A stretch of DNA of 64,000 bases from Paralithodes platypus (taxonomy: Eukaryota; Arthropoda; Malacostraca; Decapoda; Lithodidae), in contig CM064502.1 in the NCBI GenBank assembly GCA_032716605.1, forward strand, positions 59,108,421 to 59,172,420, given 5' to 3'. The notes beneath the pieces were generated by a model that was given only the letters and a program-made list of their open reading frames with translations, was not told where the DNA came from and ran no database searches. Numbering within the stretch: position 1 is the stretch's first letter; each line of letters opens with the position of its first letter. Below are positions 55,370-64,000 of this stretch, one piece after another. The position numbers and the translations under genes were made by a program.

Positions 55370-55870
55370 AGCAATGATTTGAAATGTTGCAAAAAATATA
55401 CAATACAAGAGTGTGTTTTGATATTTGTGTGCGTTAAGACAGAATAGTGACGATAAAATTGGTCTAAAATGTTACAAATATAAGAGTGCGTTCGTACAGT
55501 GACGATAATATTGGTCTATAATGTTACAAAATGCAAGAGTGTGTTTTGATATTTGTGTACATTAGGACAGAATATTGTAGTGACGATAAAATTGGTCTAA
55601 AATGTAAAAATTATAAGAGTGTTACGATATTTATGTACATTTTGACAGAATAGTGACGATAAAATTGGTCCGAAATGTTACGCAGAAATGAGTGTGCGTA
55701 TTATGTAATTGTGTATGGTCTAACTAACATGTTGTGCAGAATGGAGTTTGTATTTCGTAATAGTGTAAGGTCAGAAACTTTACGCAGAAAAGAGTGTGCG
55801 TACTGTATGTGTATTTCGTAATTGTGTATGGTCTGAGACGTTACGCAGAAAAGAGTGTGCGTGTTTTGTA
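55370..55870 (+). repeat. Degenerate tandem array (GTGACGATAAAATTGGTC units)
   Basis: GACAGAATAGTGACGATAAA, then ATTGGTCTAAAATGTTAC, then AAGAGTGTG, with a roughly 100-bp period, appears about six times with deletions. The last units drift to GTCTGAGACGTTACGCAGAA. Confidence 0.7.
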
Positions 55871-56395
55871 ATCATGTAGCTTTTAACGAGTTGCGCACAA
55901 GATAGTTTGAAGTGGATGCTGTGATATGATGGGCCACAGTCTTGTCATTTTGCAAATCCAAGATGGAGTCAGTTCCTGGAGAAGAAAATGGTCTTTCTAA
56001 TAATGTGCGATTAATTCTGAATTTTAGGTATGGTAATCTAAGAATGCGTTTGGAAGACAGAACCCCCTTGTTAAGTGAAATTAAATGTGAAAGTTATATT
56101 CCAATTTGAGTACAGTATATCCATTGAAATTTGAACATCGTTAAGAATGTATTTAGATAAATTAATTGGAAATGTATTAGATAAATTAATTGGAATTGTA
56201 TTAAGGTTAAGTGATCGCCATGTTGTGAAGGTGTATTGTAGTACAGGTATATGAATGTCCAGTGAAAGTTGAATGTATTTAGAAAAGTAATGAAGCGTTT
56301 TAGGACTAAGAGGGAGAGAGATGTGAGAGTTTATAGAGCGAGATTCAAGTACAGTCGCCCTTAAGAAGTCATGTCATACCTCTCGTAAACACATA
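55871..56395. other. Unassigned
   Basis: No recognised feature. A small direct repeat ATTAGATAAATTAATTGGAA lies near 56160-56200. Confidence 0.4.
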
Positions 56396-56581
56396 CAGGT
56401 CTCCCTCGATTTAAGATTGGGTTACGTTCCTGATAATCCGATCTTAAACGGAAAAATCTTACAACGAACCCTGAAATTAGTGGGGTAAATGGGGATGCGA
56501 TCTCGGACAAACCCAAACCCAAACATCTAAAAACCAACAAGAATATCATAAATCGGGGCATCGGATAGTGAGGGAGGCCTG
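56396..56581 (+). mobile_element. M1 MITE with perfect TA target duplication
   Basis: CAGGTCTCCCTCGATTTAAG to GAGGGAGGCCTG, with TA on both sides (56394-56395, 56582-56583). Confidence 0.9.
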
Positions 56582-56659
56582 TACATGCATGCAAGTTTAA
56601 AGACAAAACAAAACTTCATCAAACAACTTTAAATACTACTTCATCCTTAGAGAGCTTGG

Positions 56660-56830
56660 TTTTGGTCATACTACGTCCTAAATGGCGGCATTCCAGGCGA
56701 CCCTGTTATGGGCTGCCTCTGTCGTCAGGTTCTATATGTTGAGATCAGACCAAAGTACCCGATCCCACTTCTTTCTAGGTCTACTCCCCACGTTTACAGT
56801 TCATCCATTCTCTCCACGTGTGCAAACCAG
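56660..56830 (-). mobile_element. Family 2 non-LTR 3' end fragment
   Basis: CTAAATGGCGGCATTCCAGG and CCGATCCCACTTCTTTCTAG are the complement of the 16840-16960 region. Confidence 0.65.
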
Positions 56831-57349
56831 CCAAAACCCATAAAAAAGAAAAAAACCTACACCCCTTTAATATACTGTAGAAGGACAAAGGAGAAGTTGA
56901 GAAGAGGGAGGGCAATACTTCTTAGAACGACTGTACAGAGATCTAGGAGTGGTAAGCTTGTTTAGGCTGTACAGTACTCGGTTTAAATTACCTTGGCAAC
57001 AAATTCACACCCCCGTACTGTATACATAATTGTAGACCCTTTCAGAACAGGTGATGTCTCTTTTTGCAAGACAAGGGTGGAATATGTTGCCAAGTGTATT
57101 TGGAGCTAGTATAGTGTGGTTTATTGTGTGTGTGAGTGTGGTTGTTTATTAGCAGGCGGAGTGAGGAATTATCTGTCCAGTAAGTAAGGCTGTCGCTGAA
57201 GGACTCTAGGGTCGGCTCTTTATGTTCAGAACTCCATTTGTGAAGGATCCCTGGTGGACTCAAGCCGTAATAACTACCCTTCATTTAAATCCTTGAACCA
57301 TTTAATTAAAATTATAAGGCATTTGAGATATTGAATAACACACTAATAT

Positions 57350-57480
57350 AAATGTAAAACTTGCAAAACAAACAAACCTATACAGGAAGCTCACAATATG
57401 AAGACAAAATAACTTATCAAAATCACTATGTGAAAATAACACATTGAAGATTTAGCAAAACAATACTATGAAATAAAGAA
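57350..57480 (-). repeat. Penelope-like 3' tail
   Basis: AATGTAAAACTTGCAAAACA, CACAATATGAAGACAAAATA and TCAAAATCACTATGTGAAAA match the PLE end. Homology may extend to about 57600 (CACTATATGAGCTAGTGAAT). Confidence 0.75.
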
Positions 57481-58340
57481 TGTACATCACTATATGAGCT
57501 AGTGAATTGTTTCACAAGCAAACTAGTTGCACGCACATACTGTATATTAACATATTCCTTTCATATTCAAGGAATTAGTCAAATGGGAAGTTCAGGATGT
57601 TCTGCTATTCATTAGAATTGTTGTCAACCAGTATAAAATACAAGGAGATTTAACTGGCATGTATTTGTCTATTGTGAGACAGGATGAATGTTTATTATGA
57701 ACCGAGTTGAAGACGAGAGAGCCGACCCAAGTCCTCCTAATGCCGAATCACACAAGCACTCTAAGCGGTGGATTGTATGAGCAGGGGGTGTCAAATGAAA
57801 CCGAGTCCATTTTTTTTTAGTCTGTATTATTGTCTATGTAAAGTTAGAATTAGTAAACAAATTTAGTCTGTATTATTGTCTATGTAAAGATAGAATTGTG
57901 GTTTATAGTTCAATTTATGTCTTTTGAAGTGATATAATAGCCTAGACAAAGCTATTTCATGTTAATTTTCTTGTATTCCTTCTCATATTCCTTCTCATAT
58001 TCATTCAAATCTTCAAACAAAATTGCTCCGGTTTGACACCCTGATATGACGCCAATACTTCCGCCTTTTTTTGGATTATATGACTCCGATACATCCGCCT
58101 TTTTTTTATGCTGTGACTCCGATAAAACCGCCGCTGAGAGTGCCCGAGTGTCTCCGGCTTGTAATGCAACGCTGTGACAATTTGTGATGGTCTAGGCAAT
58201 TGAAAGTTCCTGAGTTAATTAGTCAATACCTGGGAGAGGGTCGTGATGGGTGCCAGAGACTGACCAACCTGCGGGAGTTTGGGTCCGGAGCTTTTTACAG
58301 TAATTCCTCGCTTAAAGTTGTAGCTACGTTCTTGAAATTA
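57481..58340. other. Unassigned, small duplication
   Basis: AGTCTGTATTATTGTCTATG is tandemly duplicated at about 57820-57885. GACTCCGATA with CCGCC and T-rich runs repeat at 58065-58140. No gene was found. Confidence 0.4.
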
Positions 58341-59345
58341 TAATGTAAAATTTGCAAAACAAACAAACCAAAACAGGAACCGCAGATTATTAAATCAAGA
58401 TAACTTTATCAAAATCACTATGTGGAAATAAAATCAAGAGTTTAAATTAAACAACTTAAAGTGAAGCAATTAGTTTGCAATTTTTCTTGGAATTTTGTCT
58501 GAATTAATACTGAAGCATAACATCTTTAAATTAATTTTGTTTCCTAATTAATGAAAAATGTAATTATGAAATTACTTCAAATGAGTTGAATTTAAGTGAG
58601 GAATGTTTGTACAAGTTTTCCGGGCTTGGGAATCTGCAAGAGACAATCATGAAGACGCAGTTTATTTCCGATTCATCTTACAATTCAACTTGCGCACATT
58701 AGTCTCAAATAGCACAACTTGATCATTGAGAGAATATTTATACAGTATTGAGATGTAAAACTTTCAAAACAGAAATGGCACAATTATAAAAACAAAAGAA
58801 CTTATCAAAATCGCTGTGGAAATAACACTTTAGCAAAATAACAGACTCAACCGTATAGTAACCAAAATAAAAACCTGGTTCCCTAGTCTCTGGTACCCCC
58901 GGCGGTCTCCCAGCCTCACCCAGACAGACGGACAGACAGACAGTGTGATATAGGTTCAATTTGATACTGCCAGTAAAATTAGCCCCGAGTTCTGCCTGGT
59001 CTGTCCTGGGTGATGTCCAGAGTGAGATGTGATGGGTCGTTGGGGGCTCCTGTCTGTGTAAGAGGGGGGGGGGGGGGTCTTGTTTGTGTAATGAGGGGGC
59101 AGGGGTTAGATTCATAATTTTCACCAACAATATTAAAATGTAAAACTTGCAAAACAAACTAACAGATAATGTAAAACTTGCAAAACAAACTAACAGATAA
59201 TGTAAAACTTGCAAAATATACAAACCAAAACAGGGATGACTCAATATAAAAACAAAAGAAATCAATGCCCCCCCCCCCCAATAAAAATAAAACATGGACG
59301 ACACAATATAAAGACAAAATAAATAAATCCCTAAATAAACAAACC
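58341..59345 (-). repeat. Cluster of Penelope-like 3' tails
   Basis: Tails start at 58341, 58753, 59136, 59167 and 59198 (each AATGTAAAACTTGCAAAA or close), with a further headless piece at 59280-59340. The 59136 and 59167 units form a 31-bp tandem repeat of the terminus itself. C-run at 59268-59278 and G-run at 59066-59077. Confidence 0.75.
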
Positions 59346-59413
59346 AAAACAGGGACGACAAAATGAATAAATCCTCCCTACCCCGCCCCCCCCCCCTCTT
59401 CTTTCCCCCACAG

Positions 59414-59491
59414 ACGGTAGCCCCCAGCGACGGAGGGGTGTAACTATCGTGTGCCATTCCGTGCTTTCCTGAGCTGAGATGTGTTAATAAA
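59414..59491 (+). CDS. Candidate alternative terminal exon with poly(A) signal
   Basis: A very strong pyrimidine tract (C/T from 59380) and CCCCCACAG end at 59413. The exon starts ACGGT, as the zinc-finger exon does, so phase 1 donors would give Tyr, then GSPQRRRGVTIVCHSVLS and stop (59470-59472). AATAAA lies at 59486-59491 with a GT-rich segment after it. Joined to an AT-hook exon, it would make a protein without zinc fingers. Joined to the internal donor at 35394, it would add a basic tail. Support is sequence signals only. Confidence 0.35.
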
Positions 59492-59639
59492 AGTTCCTAT
59501 GCATGACTTGTGACTCGTGCCCGCGACTCACAGACACTGGGGGTTAGATCTGATGCCCAGAGAATTACTATTATTATTATTTCTGAATTATTATTATTAT
59601 TATTATTGGTGCAAGTTAAAGTTGTATAATTCACCTACT

Positions 59640-59780
59640 ACACGAGACAGAGAAAGGGGCGAAGGAACGCGAAAGTGATCCTGGACCCTAAGAAATGGAA
59701 CTTTAAATGTTGTTTCAGTTCGGGCTCTGTCTCAAATCGGCCACCCCCAGCTATGGGGTATGTGCCTGAGTATATACATA
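59640..59780 (-). repeat. CTCAGGCACAT-family repeat
   Basis: CGAAGGAACGCGAAAGTGAT, ATGTTGTTTCAGTTCGGGCT and GGTATGTGCCTGAGTAT parallel 48280-48410. Confidence 0.6.
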
Positions 59781-59907
59781 CATACAAGTAAAGTTGTTAC
59801 AAATATTTTTTATATTATTATTATTATTAATGCTTTCTTGCTATATATATTTATTGTTATTGTAATACTGGTACAGGTAGGCTACTCTATTATTTATTTT
59901 TAGAGTA

Positions 59908-60099
59908 CAGGTCTCCCTCGATTTACGATTGGGTTACGTTCCTGAAAACCTAATCTTAAATAGAAAAATCATATAGCAAATCTAAAAATAAATGGGATAA
60001 ATGGGGATGCGTTCTCGGACCAGCCAAAACCCAAACCCAAACCCCTAAAAACCTATTATAATATCGTAAATCGAGACATCGGATAGTGAGGGAGACCTG
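59908..60099 (+). mobile_element. M1 MITE
   Basis: CAGGTCTCCCTCGATTTACG to GAGGGAGACCTG, 192 bp, TA before the left end. Confidence 0.9.
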
Positions 60100-61254
60100 T
60101 CCTGTACAGTACAGTATGTATTATTGTAAGCACATTATTTCACCAATTATTATTGTAATATTTATGATTTTAATTACAGATATATTATGAATTAATTATT
60201 TATGTATTTTAATTATCAATAAGTTCAATAACGAATAATCCATGGCTAATGAAGGTGATATCTTACTAAGCCATTACATTACTTAAGGGGGGATGGGTGT
60301 ATATATTTCCTAATTTATATATATTTTTATCATTTATGGAGTTTCCTCCCTAGACCTCCATCAAGCTTAAAAAACACCCCCCAATACCCCCCTTCAAGAT
60401 AAATTTGTACATTATGTGATAGAAAATGTTGGAAAGCGTAGGAGCCTGGAGCGTCTGTGAGTCCCCGTGGTGCGAGAGAGTTTAAGTTTAAGGGAAGGTG
60501 TGAAGGTTGTGTCTATACCAGCGTCTGTTGTTGGCACTCTGTAGGGAAGCCACTCAGGGAAGGTGTATGGTCGCTCTCATTAATGATGGAGGTAATTTTT
60601 GGCTTATTAATCAGATTGGAATTATCAGATGCATATTAAATAAAAGCTAAATGAGATTCAAAGATTAGCAAGATTCATTCTATTCAACAATAAATTTAAT
60701 ACAAATATGTTGTTAAGCAAAGACATTTATTGCAGTGATATTCTGTTAATACATCTCCATACACATAAAAAACACAAAAAACAAACATAAATTTAACCCG
60801 GTGAGCCTCAGCTAGTTATTAATAAATGTACCACCAGGGACCAGCCGGTTTTGATTTTTTTTTTTTTTTTCCAGAAACAATAGCGAATGGGTTAGGAATG
60901 AAGGAAAAACCATGAAAAACCGATCAAAAAGCTCAAAAAATGGTCCTACAGAGCCCCCGAAAATGGATTTTACAAGAGTAAAAAATTGAAGGCAATTTCC
61001 CCCCAAAAACATGTTTTTGCACGCTCACGCGGTTGGACTTTGAGAGTTTTCAACCATCGGCATGGGTGCGTGGGATACTTACACAGTTCCCATACAAATC
61101 TGAGCCCTCTAGGTAGAGCCACTCTGAGCCCTCTAGGTAGAGCCACTCTGAGCCTTACGACTGAGCTATAAGGGTGACTCGTCAGGCGAGTCGCTGGGGT
61201 TTGGCGTTACATACATAGGTGACTCGTCAGACGCGTCGCTGGGGCTGGCCGGGT
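60100..61254. other. Unassigned, small duplications
   Basis: 60325-60425 repeats 47275-47370. T-run at 60857-60872. CTGAGCCCTCTAGGTAGAGC is duplicated at 61101-61149. GTGACTCGTCAG occurs twice at 61173 and 61221. No gene was found. Confidence 0.45.
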
Positions 61255-61345
61255 TAAAGACGGAGTGCTCCACATAAAGTGTCGTTCCAGTCTCATGTCC
61301 TAATGGCGGCATTCCAGGCAGCCCCGTTCGGAACTGCCTCACTTA
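61255..61345 (-). mobile_element. Family 2 non-LTR 3' end fragment
   Basis: GTGCTCCACATAAAGTG, then CCAGTCTCATGTCCTAATGG and CATTCCAGGCAGCCC, is the complement of 16915-17000. Confidence 0.7.
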
Positions 61346-61354
61346 TATAAGATA

Positions 61355-61765
61355 TAATGTAAAACTTGCAAAATTTACAAACCAAAACAGGAACGACACA
61401 ATATACACACAAAAGAACTAATCAATATCATACAAAATATTACACAAACTTAATTATCAGATTATCAGTGGTGACCTATCCTTCCTACCAGAGTGGTTTT
61501 CCTGTAGGGTGCCAAGCGAGTATGTTTGTGTAGGATTTAGTATGTTTTGTTGCACCAGAAAGGCCGCGTCACACAAGCGCTTTTTTTCTGGCATCTTGCC
61601 CGGCAACTCTGGTCCGGAAACTTCTTCATTTGAGATTTAAAAGGTATCCACAACTTGCAAAACAAACCAAAACCAGTAATGCAGAATATAAAGGTAAACG
61701 AACTTACAATTAACACTACTGTACTGTATTTGGAAATAATGTTTTGAAGATTTAGCAAAAGAATG
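61355..61765 (-). repeat. Two Penelope-like 3' tails
   Basis: 61355-61440 (AATGTAAAACTTGCAAAATT) and 61640-61765 (ACAACTTGCAAAACAAACCA). 61565-61600 between them matches an M3 end (CGCGTCACACAAGCGCTTTT). Confidence 0.65.
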
Positions 61766-62399
61766 TGAAATTAAAAACAACAAAACATAAAGCGAGCATG
61801 ACACGTTAGCTGTACAGTAGTATGTGAAGTGATCTCAAGGCTGAATAATGAAGAACAGTTATTATGCTCAAAAGATTACAATTAATGAAACCAACCCGAA
61901 GTAGATGCTCGGGGAATAGCAGAATAACCTGTCAAGTTACGGAAAGGCAGAATGGAAAAGGGTGAATAGCAGGAGGAAGAAGAATGACGAGGTGCAAGAA
62001 GTGACTGAAGCGAACAGAGAATATGATGAAAAACAATAAAAAGAAAGAAAAGGAGAAAGATAGATACAGTACAGTTGCCGACGAAGAAAAAATCTGGAAA
62101 CGTTACCATAGAGTTGTGAATCGATAGTTGCCGGAAGAGTAGCGCTGGTGTGAATCGGCCGTAGTAGAAGTTGAGCAGGATACGACAGCCGCGCCGCGGG
62201 TTGAGTACCATTGAGGCGTGATGGTTATTGGTTATTGGGTGATGGGGGTTGGCTACAGAGGCTTGTTTGGAGAGTCGGAAGTAAGGTTGAAGTGGAATTG
62301 TTACTTATGTCTGTGTTTTCTCTTTCCTTTTCTCTCCTTTCTAGACGCTCTTTATCCTTTGTTTCCTCTCCTCTCCTCTGCTCTCGTTCCCTCCTAAGT
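61766..62399. other. Unassigned
   Basis: No feature was recognised before the pyrimidine array starts. Confidence 0.4.
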
Positions 62400-63560
62400 T
62401 ATCTTCTTATCCTTCCTTTCTCTCTTCCTCTCCTCTCGTACCCTCATATATTTTCTTCCCCTATCTTCTCTTTATCCTTCCTTCCTCTCTTCTCTTTATC
62501 CTTCCTTCCTCTCTTTCCCTCCTGTGGTATCTTCCTCTATCTTCTCTTTATCCTTCCTTCCTCTCTTTTCCTCCTGTGGTATCTTCCCCTATCTTCTCTT
62601 TATCCTTCCTTCCTCTCTTTCCCTCCTGTGGTATCTTCCCCTATCTTCTCTTTATCCTTCCTTCCTCTCTTTAGACTCTTTCCCTCCTGTGGTATCTTCC
62701 TCTATCTTCTCTTTATCCTTCCTTCCTCTCTTTCCCTCCTGTGGTATCTTCCCCTATCTTCTCTTTATCCTTCCTTCCTCTCTTTCCCTCCTGTGGTATC
62801 TTCCCCTATCTTCTCTTTATCCTTCCTTCCTCTCTTTAGACTCTTTCCCTCCTGTGGTATCTTCCTCTATCTTCTCTTTATCCTTCCTTCTCTCTTCTCC
62901 TATCTTCCCCTATCTTCTCTTTATCCTTCCTTCCTCTCTTTCCCTCCTGTGGTATCTTCCCCTATCTTCTGTTTATCCTTCCTTCCTCTCTTTCCCTCCT
63001 GTGGTATCTTCCTCTATCTTCTATTTATCCTTTCTTTCTCTCTTTCCCTCCTGTGGTATCTTCCCCTATCTTCTCTTTATCCTTCCTTCCTCTCTTTCCC
63101 TCCTGTGGTATCTTCCCCTATCTTCTCTGTATCCTTCCTTCCTCTCTTTCCCTCCTGTGGTATCTTCCTCTATCTTCTCTTTATCCTTTCTTTCTCTCTT
63201 TCCCTCCTGTGGTATCTTCCCCTATCTTCTCTTTATCCTTCCTTCCTCTCTTTCCCTCCTGTGGTATCTTCCCCTATCTTCTCTTTATCCTTCCTTCCTC
63301 TCTTTCCCTCCTGTGGTATCTTCCTCTATCTTCTCTTTATCCTTTCTTTCTCTCTTTCCCTCCTGTGGTATCTTCTCTTTATCCTTCCTTCCTCTCTTTC
63401 CCTCCTGTGGTATCTTCCTCTATCTTCTCTTTATCCTTTCTTTCTCTCCTCTCCTCATGTTCCCTCCTATCTTCATTTATCCTCACTTTTTCTTGTCTAT
63501 TCTCTTCTCCCTTCCCTTCTCTGTATTTATTTCTTCTCTTTTCTTCCCTCTCTCTTTCAT
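62400..63560 (+). repeat. 52-bp pyrimidine satellite array
   Basis: About 17 units of TCTTCCCCTATCTTCTCTTT, ATCCTTCCTTCCTCTCTTTC, CCTCCTGTGGTA. The spacing of CCTGTGG is 52 bp at 62521, 62573 and 62625, and two units carry a 12-bp AGACTCTTT-type insertion. The strand is nearly all C/T apart from GTGGTA. All three plus frames are open, and since 52 is not a multiple of three, each frame cycles through the others. Confidence 0.95.
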
Positions 63561-64000
63561 GGGAATCAGTCGAGCACCATGCTAAACCTCACCGCTCCAA
63601 AACAAGCCCCACGCCAGCCCCCCCCCCCCCCCCACCCGAGTTTCTCACACACACACACACACACACGGAGGGTCATAATGTCAATGTATGGAAGAAATGG
63701 CACTGGAAATTAATGGTGCAGGCTTGAATAACAATTGATAATCTAACCCAAACTAACATAATCTAACCTTTGAAAACACTCCAGGGTTTTCTCGTAGATT
63801 TAGATTTTTTTTTGTAACATTTTTTCCTTTGCCATTTTTTTCCGAGTACCCGTTACCAGTGCGCAGCGAGGTCAGATGTGGTGACCAGACCCCATTTTCT
63901 ATGCACCGCAGGTTTGATTTGAGGTCAGGGGTGTTCAGGTCAGGTCAGGTCAGGTCATAAATCCCCTCCCCTCCCCCGCTGCCCTCCCAGACAGATCTCA
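63561..64000. other. Unassigned end of window
   Basis: C-run at 63619-63633, (AC)n at 63648-63666 and (AGGTC)n at about 63937-63956. No gene was found. Confidence 0.5.

Noticed and set aside
62211..63727. Long open frames (up to 500 codons) across the pyrimidine array as a protein gene
   Set aside because: Open because the satellite lacks stop codons. No domain, and equally open in three frames.

Overview
This is a repeat-saturated piece of nuclear DNA from an animal, most likely an arthropod and perhaps a decapod crustacean. The clues are spliced coding exons with GTAAGT/GTGAGT donors, Penelope-like, Jockey/CR1-like and Ty3/gypsy retroelements, hundreds of bases of TIR-flanked MITEs, and CCTAA/TTAGG runs of the arthropod telomere type. 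No bacterial-style operon, rRNA or CRISPR is present. The species call is inference.

One host gene can be assembled on the plus strand. Its exons are 9066-9847 (acidic N-terminus with AT-hooks), 15181-15348, an AT-hook exon present in two versions (21037-21122 and 23706-23782), and a terminal exon 35292-37285 with eight C2H2-type zinc fingers and a Met-rich tail. All junction phases agree (2, 2, then 1) for either AT-hook exon, giving a protein of about 1,009 residues with exon A or 1,006 with exon B. A paralogue of the start of the last exon lies at 29625, and a phase-compatible short terminal exon with a poly(A) signal lies at 59414. The locus therefore looks like a chromatin/DNA-binding factor with duplicated, probably alternatively spliced DNA-binding cassettes. 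A CCAAT/GC-box promoter (8921-8965) and a one-base-overlapping uORF precede it.

The rest is mobile DNA, mostly in the introns. (1) A Penelope-like element (PLE) has its GIY-YIG endonuclease N-terminal to the reverse transcriptase (480-2595), the permuted Naiad/Chlamys-type order. A 5'-truncated copy with the RT active site and 3' UTR lies at 26375-28066, another truncated copy at 18801-19330, and well over ten short 3' tails are scattered around. (2) A non-LTR family with (CAA)n tails and 11-14 bp target duplications lies at 9895-11132 and 31927-33788, with further copies at 17019-17416 and 12893-12931. A CR1/Jockey-like element is nested in the second full copy. (3) A second non-LTR family is represented by 3' ends at 16640, 40235, 56660 and 61255. 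(4) A decayed Ty3/gypsy pol lies at 3130-5060. (5) Several MITE families are present, named here M1 (TIR CAGGTCTCCCTC, TA target), M2 (CAGTTGCCCACAAAAGT), M3 (GTGTCACACGAGCGC, TAA target), M4 (CAGCTGACGGTAAATTG), M6 (about 200 bp near-palindrome), M7 and M9 (TTAACCC ends) and M8 (GGATGTAGT ends). Many are nested up to three deep, with intact target duplications that give the order of insertion.

Tandem arrays include 59-bp, 87-bp, 36-bp, about 80-bp and 52-bp units. The 52-bp pyrimidine-only array (62.4-63.56 kb) is open in three frames, but I do not regard it as coding. From 38 to 64 kb I see no convincing gene except the possible terminal exon at 59414.
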